Notes under the pieces: generated by a model | Told to the model about the DNA's origin: nothing | Seen by the model: only the letters and a program-made list of their open reading frames with translations | The model's database searches: none | Program-made: the position numbers and the translations under genes | Assembly: GCA_963752755.1 (NCBI GenBank) | Contig: CAVVZJ010000001.1 | Span: 2,232,001 to 2,296,000 of the forward strand | Reading direction: 5' to 3' | Length of the DNA: 64,000 bases | From: CAVVZJ01 sp963752755 | GTDB lineage: Bacteria > Planctomycetota > Planctomycetia > Isosphaerales > Isosphaeraceae | Shown here: positions 57,848 to 64,000 of the stretch, in pieces | Layout: each line of letters begins with the position of its first letter | How positions within the stretch are numbered: position 1 is the stretch's first letter

Positions 57848-58522
57848 ATGTCCAAGCTCGGCCTGATTTCCGACATCCATGCCGACCCGCTCGCCCTGGA
57901 ACTGGCCTGGTCGCATCTGACCGTCCTCGGGGCCGACGCGATCGTCTGCGCCGGGGATGTTGTCGGCTACGGACCGTTCCCCGACCGGGCCGTCGCGTTC
58001 CTCCAGGAGCGTTCCATCCCGTCCGTCCGGGGTAATCACGACCGCTGGGCCCTCGAGCGCGGCCCTGGCGTGCCCGACGAGTTTGGCGGCGGGCCGCCCT
58101 CGGCCACAACGCTGGAATACCTGGCCGGCTTGCCGTTCGACCTCGCCTTCGAGCTGGGTGGTCGGGTCGGCGTGGTCGTCCACGGCTCGCCGCGCGACGA
58201 CATGGAATACCTCACGCGACGCGACTTCCCGCCGCCCGTCCTTCGCCACTGGCTCGACGAGTTGCGGGCCGACCTCCTGATCGTCGGTCATACGCATCAG
58301 CCAATGTGGTATCGTTGTGAACGCGGCCTGGTGGTCAACCCCGGCTCGATCATCTCGGCGCCCGTCGTCCGGACCTCGCGGACCTTTGCCCTCGCGGACC
58401 TGGAAAGCCTCTCCGTCACCTTCCACGATGTCGAGAGCGGCCGGGTCATCCCCAAGGAGCCCTGGCCCGAGGAGGTCTCCGGTGAAACGCCCGCGGGTCG
58501 CGGTTCGTCCCGATCTTCCTGA
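57848..58522 (+). CDS. YfcE/MJ0936-type metallophosphoesterase
   Basis: A 224-residue calcineurin-like phosphoesterase. Metal-site motifs: DIHAD (residues ~9-13), GDVVGYGPFPD, GNHDRW, VVHGSPRDD and GHTHQP. Members of this clan cleave phosphodiesters of small molecules or cyclic nucleotides; no specific substrate is seen here. The C-terminal ~15 residues are Ser/Gly-rich. ATG 57848 lacks a strong ribosome site. It lies downstream of proC and 60 bases before guaA on the same strand. Confidence 0.9.
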   Translation: MSKLGLISDIHADPLALELAWSHLTVLGADAIVCAGDVVGYGPFPDRAVAFLQERSIPSVRGNHDRWALERGPGVPDEFGGGPPSATTLEYLAGLPFDLAFELGGRVGVVVHGSPRDDMEYLTRRDFPPPVLRHWLDELRADLLIVGHTHQPMWYRCERGLVVNPGSIISAPVVRTSRTFALADLESLSVTFHDVESGRVIPKEPWPEEVSGETPAGRGSSRSS

Positions 58523-58582
58523 TGTCTTGTTTCCGTTCCCATCCCCGTTCTTTTCCTGGCCCGAGACAAGCAGAGGTCCGGC

Positions 58583-60133
58583 GTGACCCCCGATCGCCCT
58601 GTCCTGGTCTTCGACTTCGGTTCGCAATATGTCCAGCTCATTGCGCGTCGTGTCCGCGAACGGCATGCCTTCGCGCGGATCGTCCGCCACGACCTGCCGG
58701 CCGAGCGGGTCCGCGAGCTGGACCCGCTCGCCTTGATCTTCTCGGGCGGGCCGTCGAGCGTCTATGCGGCGGGGGCGCCGAAGTGCGACCCGGGCCTGTT
58801 CGAGCTGGGCGTGCCGATCCTCGGCATCTGCTACGGCATGCAACTGGTCTGCAACGCCCTCGGCGGTCGGGTCGAGCCGTCGCCAGCCCGGGAGTACGGC
58901 CGGGCCGACTGCCGCGTGATCGCGACGGAAGACCCGATGTTCCTGGGCGTCCCCGTCCACACGACCGTCTGGATGAGCCACGGCGACCAGGTGCATTCCG
59001 TGGGTGAGGACTTCGTCGCCCTGGCCGCGACGGAGACCTGCCCCGCGGCGGCCGTCCGCCATCGCGAGCGGCCGGTCTATGGGCTCCAGTTCCACCCCGA
59101 GGTCTCGCACACGCCGCAGGGTCCCACGCTCCTTGGAAACTTCCTCGACCGCGTCTGCGGCAGTCGCGGAAGCTGGACGATGGAGGCGTTCCTCGACCGC
59201 GCCGTGGCCGCGGTCCGGGACCGGGTCGGACCGGAGGATCGCGTCGTCTGCGGCGTCTCGGGTGGCGTCGATTCCTCCGTCACGGCGGCCTTGCTGGCGC
59301 GGGCCCTCGGTCCACGACTGGTCTGCATCTTCGTCGATAACGGCCTGCTACGGACCGGCGAGCGCGAGTCGGTCGTCGAGGCGTTCGGCCTGCACTCCGA
59401 GGCTGACCTGCGGGTCGTCGATGCCACCGACCGCTTCCTCGATGCCCTCGAAGGCGTATCCGACCCGCAGGAGAAACGGGTCCGGATCGGCCACACGTTC
59501 ATCGACGTCTTCCAGGACGAAGCCCGCTCGATCCCGGGCGCTCGCTTCCTCGCGCAGGGAACGCTTTACCCCGATGTGATCGAGAGCGGCGGCTCGGCCG
59601 ACGCCCCGGCCGCCACGATCAAGCACCACCACAACGTCGGCGGCCTGCCCGCCGAGCTGGGCTTCGAGCTGATCGAGCCGCTTCGCGACCTGTTCAAGGA
59701 CGAGGTCCGCACGCTCGGCCTGGAGCTTGGTCTGCCCGACACGATGGTCTGGCGACACCCGTTCCCCGGCCCCGGCCTGGCCGTCCGCTGCCTCGGGGCG
59801 GTCACGCGCGAGAAGCTCGACGTGCTCCGCCAGGCCGATACCATCTTCCTCGAAGAATTGCGGATCGCCGGCCTCGAACGGTCGATCGGCCAGGCGTTCG
59901 CCGTGCTCCTGCCCGTCCAGTCAGTCGGCGTGATGGGCGACTTCCGCACTTACGAGAACGCCGTCGCGCTGCGGGCCGTCGAGACCGATGACTTCATGAC
60001 CGCCGACTGGTCGCGCCTCCCCCACGAGGTCCTGGCTCGCGCCTCGACGCGGATCATCAACACGGTCAAGGGGGTCAACCGCGTCGTGTACGACGTCACC
60101 AGCAAGCCGCCCGGGACGATCGAGTGGGAATGA
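58583..60133 (+). CDS. guaA: GMP synthase (glutamine-hydrolysing)
   Basis: 516 residues, full length. GATase with nucleophile Cys in GICYGMQ (~82), FHPEVSHT carrying the catalytic His/Glu, then the ATP pyrophosphatase PP-loop SGGVDSSV, and the C-terminal dimerisation domain ending GTIEWE. It amidates XMP to GMP using ammonia from glutamine and ATP. The start is GTG 58583 with AGAGG. The stop is followed at 30 bases by the DUF486 gene. Confidence 0.97.
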   Translation: MTPDRPVLVFDFGSQYVQLIARRVRERHAFARIVRHDLPAERVRELDPLALIFSGGPSSVYAAGAPKCDPGLFELGVPILGICYGMQLVCNALGGRVEPSPAREYGRADCRVIATEDPMFLGVPVHTTVWMSHGDQVHSVGEDFVALAATETCPAAAVRHRERPVYGLQFHPEVSHTPQGPTLLGNFLDRVCGSRGSWTMEAFLDRAVAAVRDRVGPEDRVVCGVSGGVDSSVTAALLARALGPRLVCIFVDNGLLRTGERESVVEAFGLHSEADLRVVDATDRFLDALEGVSDPQEKRVRIGHTFIDVFQDEARSIPGARFLAQGTLYPDVIESGGSADAPAATIKHHHNVGGLPAELGFELIEPLRDLFKDEVRTLGLELGLPDTMVWRHPFPGPGLAVRCLGAVTREKLDVLRQADTIFLEELRIAGLERSIGQAFAVLLPVQSVGVMGDFRTYENAVALRAVETDDFMTADWSRLPHEVLARASTRIINTVKGVNRVVYDVTSKPPGTIEWE

Positions 60134-60162
60134 CGGCGCTTGGGAGGCGCATTCCAACGGCC

Positions 60163-60507
60163 ATGTCCACGGTCTGGAAATTCTTTCTCCTGCTCACGAT
60201 CTCCAATACTTTCATGACAATGGCCTGGTACGGCCATCTGAAGCACCGCTCGACGGCCCTCTGGTTCGCGATCCTGTCAAGCTGGGCCATCGCGCTGTTC
60301 GAATACATCTTTCAGGTGCCCGCCAACCGGATCGGCTCGCGGGTCTTCTCGCTGACACAGCTCAAGGTTGGCCAGGAGTGCGTCACGCTGGCAGTCTTCC
60401 TCATTTATGCGTTCGTCGTCTTCCGCGAGGTGCCGCGGTGGAATACGATCGTATCGATGGCGCTAATCGTGGCCGCGGTGTACTTCGCGTTCCTGGGGAG
60501 GTCCTGA
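60163..60507 (+). CDS. DUF486 (DMT-like) membrane protein
   Basis: 114 residues with four predicted helices. Signature: STVWKFFLLLTISNTFMTM, AWYGHLKH, LSSWAIALFEYIFQVPANRIG and VVFREVPRW. This is a drug/metabolite-transporter-like half-size protein of unknown substrate, usually dimeric. An in-frame earlier start around 60130 overlaps the guaA stop (ATGA), but homologues begin at MSTVW, so ATG 60163 is used. Confidence 0.9.
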   Translation: MSTVWKFFLLLTISNTFMTMAWYGHLKHRSTALWFAILSSWAIALFEYIFQVPANRIGSRVFSLTQLKVGQECVTLAVFLIYAFVVFREVPRWNTIVSMALIVAAVYFAFLGRS

Positions 60508-60547
60508 GGCCGACCCATTCGACTTCCCCTGAGCAGGAGCCTGGCGT

Positions 60548-61774
60548 ATGGTCCGCCCGTTGACTCGGTTCGCCCTGGCCGTCGTCTTCTTGACTCTCGT
60601 CACCCTGACGGCCCGTGCCGGGACGAGGACGATCGCCCGTTGCGGCGATGGGTTCCTCGAAGAGGTCAGCGGTTACAAGGTTCTCCACGTCAAGGGTTCC
60701 CCCTACGCCATGGGCTTCCAGCAAGGCACCCTGCTCCGGGAGGACATCCGCGAGCTGGTCCGGTTCCTGTTCGATGTGAAGGCGAAGGAGTTCAGCCGGG
60801 AGCTGAAGCTCAACATCGGCGGGTTCGGCCTGGAGCCTGACGCCAAGGCGATCATCGCCACGATCGCAAAGGGCCAGGAGAAATTCATCCCCGACTGGTA
60901 TTTTGAGGAACTTCGTGGAGTTGCCGACGGCTCGGGAGTGGATTACCAGGAAATCCTGGTCGCGAACTTCATCCCGGAGCTGTTCCACTGCTCGGGCTTC
61001 GCCCTGACCGGTTCGGCCACGAAGGGCGGCACACTCTACCACGGTCGCATCCTCGACTACGGCTGCGACTGGCGACTCCAGGAGCACGCCGTGCTCGTCG
61101 TCGCTGAGCCGGAGGGTCAGATTCCGTTCGCCAATGTGACGTATGCTGGTTTCGTCGGAAGCGTCACCGGCATCAACGCCGAAAAAATCTCTCTGGGAGA
61201 GATGGGCGGTCGCGGCCTGGGACACTGGGCGGGCGTGCCGATGGCGGTCTTAATGCGGACGGCCCTCCAGGAGGCCCGATCGCTCGATGAGGCGATCGCC
61301 ATCTTCCGCGATCATCCCCGGACCTGCGAGTATTACTACGTCTTCGCCGACGGTGAGACGGGTCGCGCGGTGGGCGTGGAGGCGACGTGGTACCATTTCG
61401 GCACGGTCGGCCTGGGCGAATCGCATCCGAGACTGCCGCACGCCGTCCCCGACGCCGTGCTCCTCTCGGCCGGCGACCGCTACGAGGAGCTGGCCCGCCG
61501 CGTGAAGGAGGGCCACGGCCAGTTCGACGCCGAGTCGGCCCGCCGTCTGATGGACCGGCCCGTCGCCATGAAGTCGAATCTGCACAGCGTCCTCTTCGAG
61601 ACGGCCTCGACCCGACTCTGGATCGCCAACGCCTCGAAGGACGGCCAGCCGGCCGCGACGCAGCCCTACCACGCCTTCCAGCTCTCCGAGCTGCTGACCC
61701 ACCAGTCCGACGCCGCGGCGCCGTCCTGCCCCTGCCCGACGAGGTCGGCGGGGGAGAACGCCCGCGGTCGCTGA
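60548..61774 (+). CDS. C45-family autoproteolytic acyltransferase/hydrolase, secreted
   Basis: 408 residues with signal peptide (VVFLTLVTLTARA, ~12-25). The N-terminal nucleophile hydrolase signature is ELFHCSGFALTG, where Cys (~146) would become the new N-terminus after self-cleavage, followed by GGTLYHGRILDYG and a middle GSVTGINAEKISLGEMG. C45 enzymes are acyl-CoA:6-aminopenicillanate acyltransferase relatives; many act on acylated amides. The substrate is unknown. ATG 60548. The last ~15 residues (PTRSAGENARGR) are disordered. Confidence 0.85.
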   Translation: MVRPLTRFALAVVFLTLVTLTARAGTRTIARCGDGFLEEVSGYKVLHVKGSPYAMGFQQGTLLREDIRELVRFLFDVKAKEFSRELKLNIGGFGLEPDAKAIIATIAKGQEKFIPDWYFEELRGVADGSGVDYQEILVANFIPELFHCSGFALTGSATKGGTLYHGRILDYGCDWRLQEHAVLVVAEPEGQIPFANVTYAGFVGSVTGINAEKISLGEMGGRGLGHWAGVPMAVLMRTALQEARSLDEAIAIFRDHPRTCEYYYVFADGETGRAVGVEATWYHFGTVGLGESHPRLPHAVPDAVLLSAGDRYEELARRVKEGHGQFDAESARRLMDRPVAMKSNLHSVLFETASTRLWIANASKDGQPAATQPYHAFQLSELLTHQSDAAAPSCPCPTRSAGENARGR

Positions 61775-61827
61775 CTCGACGCGGCATGTCCGCGATCGCC
61801 GGCGCGGGGGCCTCACCCCTGTTGACC

Positions 61828-61856
61828 TTGCGGCGGCCCCCCGTTTTTCGTACACT
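61828..61856 (+). promoter_or_regulatory. Candidate promoter for the 109-aa protein
   Basis: TTGCGG (61828-61833) and TACACT (61851-61856) with a 17-base spacer, expected start near 61863. A 7-bp stem (61806-61812 with 61835-61841) followed by TTTTT at 61844 overlaps it and could be the terminator of the previous gene. Confidence 0.5.
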
Positions 61857-61925
61857 AGCACTCGTAATCATTGAGCCTACAACAGATTGCGCGTGCTCAC
61901 TTCGGTCCTTTCTTGGGAAGACCAT

Positions 61926-62255
61926 ATGCTCATTAAGGATCAGCAGGCCGCGGTCCGAACCCTCGAATCCCCTGAAGACCTCGCCGAGGCGCGTCTGGAA
62001 GCCATCGGCTTCCTCTTCCACGGCCACCTGCCGGGGCCGGACGGCAAGCGGCCCCGGGCCAAGGCGACCACGAACCTCCTCCACTTCAGTCGCTGCCCCA
62101 AGCTGGAACGCGTCGTCGAGTCCGAGAGCAAGATCTGGTTCCGCAGTATCCGCATCGCCACGGCCCATCTCGACGAGCATGTCGGCTCGGACCACTGGAA
62201 GTGGTGCAAGGTCTGCGAGCGCGAGATCACCCAGCGCATCCTCAACGAACCCTGA
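61926..62255 (+). CDS. Cys-containing small hypothetical protein, 109 aa
   Basis: Not recognised. An N-terminal helical segment (LESPEDLAEARLEAIGFLFHGHL) is followed by SRCPKLERVVESESKIWFRSI and a C-terminal HWKWCKVCERE, whose Cys-x2-Cys and single upstream Cys hint at a metal-binding site. No signal peptide. It stands alone between the C45 gene and the Ig-like protein, with its own promoter-like sequence. ATG 61926 with GGAAG upstream. Confidence 0.6.
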   Translation: MLIKDQQAAVRTLESPEDLAEARLEAIGFLFHGHLPGPDGKRPRAKATTNLLHFSRCPKLERVVESESKIWFRSIRIATAHLDEHVGSDHWKWCKVCEREITQRILNEP

Positions 62256-62295
62256 GCTTCGCCCTCCCCGCGCCGACGGCTTTGCGGCCGGCCGA

Positions 62296-64000
62296 TCACC
62301 GTCGCGCGGGGAAATGCCGACGGCTCATGAGCCGGGACATCGCGCGGGCATGGAACGCGGCCAGGCGATCCCGACGCGCCTGCTGCAACCGCAACGCCTG
62401 CAACCGTTGGCGACCGGCCGAGGCCAGGAAATCGTTGCGACCCGGTCCGATCGGCGACGGAGTCAGGCCGGCCCCGGTCGTCGTCGCGGCCGACCCGCCC
62501 GTGCTCGCCGATGTCATGCGAAGGCCGGGATCGGCGACCCCACCCGTCACCCAGAACTCGCTCGTCGAGCCATCGCCGTATCGCAGCAAGATCTGGAACG
62601 GCCGACCCGTCTCGACCCGGTCGGGCTGGAGATAGAGGTCCGCCGTCGTCGAGCCGGCTGGCTGAACGAGCGCGGCCTTCCAGTTGCCCCACGGACCGCC
62701 GTACTGCCAGCGGCTGCCGCCAAGCCCTTGGACGTCGGCGAAGACGATCGTCTGGCCCGCCGGTAAGCCGCCGAGGGCGATGTGGATGTCCTGCACACCG
62801 TCGGGCACGGCCACCGGGTAGGGCCCGACGAAGTCGTGTCCGTCCTGGCCGAGCCAGACGCCGCCCGGGGTCGTCGGTGGCAGCATGACCAGCACGGTCG
62901 CCGCCGGACCGACGTTGCCGGCCGGATCGACGGCGAAAACCTGCACGACGTTTGGCCCCGTCTTCAGCCCGTTCGGAAGGAAGTTCCGCATCGTGCCGAG
63001 CGCGATCAGCGGTCCGGAGCCAACGCGGTAGAGGTAATCATCCGTCGGCTCGGTCGGATCGAAGGCGACATGCCCGTCGGCCGAGACGGCGAGCGAGGTC
63101 ACGGCCCCGGGCGTGGTCGTGTCCACCAGGACGTTGACCGCCGGGCTTTCCGAGACGTTGCCCGCCTGATCGACCCGCCGCAGGGCATACCGATGCACGC
63201 CACCGGGCACCGGCCCCGGATCAAACAGCATGCCCGGCCGACCGCTGGCGACCGGCTTGTCGTCGCGGAGTAGAACCACCCGATCCGTGGGGGAGCCTGT
63301 CGCCTGGAAGATCAAGGCAGTCGCCTGCGTGATCTGGTCGTGATCCGACCGCCCCGTATCGCTCGACGGGCTCAGGCCGGGTGGCGATGCCATGGGCGGT
63401 GTCGTGTCGAGGGTGAACGTCAAGGACCGCTCCGGCCCCCGGCGTCCCCGGGCGTCGATCGCTCGGACGAAGACCGTGTTCGCCCCTTCTTTCAGGCCAG
63501 CCGGCAGGAAGCCGCCGGGATCACTGACGGATCGATAGGTCGTGCCCGTTCCGACCCGATACTCATACGCCACCGCTCGATCGGCCGACCCCACCCGGAC
63601 CCGGCCATCGCTCGTGAGCCCATCGCCGGCGCTGGGGCCCGTGTCGTTGGCCAGGCTGAGGCTCGCCGGCAGACCGGGGACCAGCCGGGGCAAAGTTAGG
63701 CTGCTATCTTGCAACTCCGCGCCGTTGACATCGCCCGCGTTGACGCGGACGACCGGCGCCGATCCTCCCGCGGGCGTATCGGCCACGTTCCCCGACAAGG
63801 CCATCGCCAGTTCCCCCGGATCAATTGAGCCCGGGTCGCCGACGGTGATTCCCGGCGGTGGGTTCGCCCCGCCGTGTGCGGCGGCGAAGGCGTCGCTCCA
63901 GGTGATCCGGTTGTCCTGGACGTTGGCGGAGAGATAGACGCGTCCCCGATTCGACTTGATGTCCGGGCCATGCATGACCGTGACGGTCAACCCCCTCAAG
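62296..64000 (-). CDS. Ig-like repeat surface protein, N-terminus outside window
   Basis: Open to the window edge, with at least 567 visible residues and the rest beyond base 64000. It contains several repeats of beta-sandwich character, separated by Pro/Thr-rich linkers of the form TLDTTPP, VDTTTPG and PPTTPGG, plus segments such as EYRVGTGTTYRSVS and YALRRVDQAGNVSES that are typical of bacterial Ig-like modules. The C-terminus is basic (RDRLAAFHARAMSRLM). A surface adhesin-like or cell-wall repeat protein is likely; the substrate is unknown. Confidence 0.75.
   Translation of the reverse strand, partial: LRGLTVTVMHGPDIKSNRGRVYLSANVQDNRITWSDAFAAAHGGANPPPGITVGDPGSIDPGELAMALSGNVADTPAGGSAPVVRVNAGDVNGAELQDSSLTLPRLVPGLPASLSLANDTGPSAGDGLTSDGRVRVGSADRAVAYEYRVGTGTTYRSVSDPGGFLPAGLKEGANTVFVRAIDARGRRGPERSLTFTLDTTPPMASPPGLSPSSDTGRSDHDQITQATALIFQATGSPTDRVVLLRDDKPVASGRPGMLFDPGPVPGGVHRYALRRVDQAGNVSESPAVNVLVDTTTPGAVTSLAVSADGHVAFDPTEPTDDYLYRVGSGPLIALGTMRNFLPNGLKTGPNVVQVFAVDPAGNVGPAATVLVMLPPTTPGGVWLGQDGHDFVGPYPVAVPDGVQDIHIALGGLPAGQTIVFADVQGLGGSRWQYGGPWGNWKAALVQPAGSTTADLYLQPDRVETGRPFQILLRYGDGSTSEFWVTGGVADPGLRMTSASTGGSAATTTGAGLTPSPIGPGRNDFLASAGRQRLQALRLQQARRDRLAAFHARAMSRLMSRRHFPARR

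Overview
The window is a GC-rich chromosomal segment that looks planctomycete, most likely family Isosphaeraceae. The inference rests on gene content: a PSD1-type cytochrome protein (DUF1549/DUF1553), two TIGR03067 secreted proteins, a MoxR-DUF58-VWA-DUF4175 cluster, a giant PQQ/TPR-repeat protein, a DUF1326 protein and many GTG starts. No rRNA, tRNA, CRISPR array, insertion sequence or prophage was recognised, so this reads as core chromosome rather than an accessory island.

Layout. 1-7173: the end of a YtcJ-like amidohydrolase, a secreted cupredoxin-like protein, a tiny membrane protein and a ~1490-residue TPR/PQQ propeller protein. 7463-22009: an eight-gene + strand block (MoxR ATPase, DUF58, two VWA membrane proteins, DUF4175 coiled-coil protein, charged secreted protein, prenyltransferase-repeat protein, NPCBM-like protein), probably an envelope-quality or adhesion machine. 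22245-24959: a signalling cluster of two soluble histidine-kinase-like proteins whose stops abut, a BON-like protein and an ANTAR response regulator. 25254-33273: MaoC hydratase, PEP-hydrolase-family TIM barrel, an unrecognised 1153-residue membrane protein with a possible ligand-binding fold, and an HD-GYP/REC/GGDEF protein. 33455-42756: a divergent Mur ligase, DUF1003, M48 protease, DUF1326, a coiled-coil lipoprotein and an HTH-acidic-repeat-transmembrane protein. 43351-50381: PSD1 protein, NagD-type phosphatase and two convergent GT39-like membrane proteins. 50698-55118: an NtrB/NtrC-type pair flanking two TIGR03067 proteins. 55119-64000: a possible small RNA, ribosomal proteins L28 and L32, a broken proC, a phosphoesterase, guaA, DUF486, a C45 acyltransferase and the 3' part of an Ig-like repeat protein.

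A recurring feature is the broken reading frame. About sixteen places switch frame inside otherwise conserved proteins, several at runs of five to seven G/C. The simplest reading is uncorrected indels in the assembly. Genes affected are given here as single full-length features with the approximate shift positions. proC, with four shifts in ~220 bases, is the one most likely to be genuinely broken.

The most interesting items for follow-up are the 1153-residue membrane protein, the kinase-like protein whose phospho-accepting His appears replaced by Arg, the HTH-repeat-transmembrane protein, the two-component pair enclosing two TIGR03067 genes, the predicted ~86-nt RNA at 55734-55819, and a nested palindrome between DUF1003 and M48.
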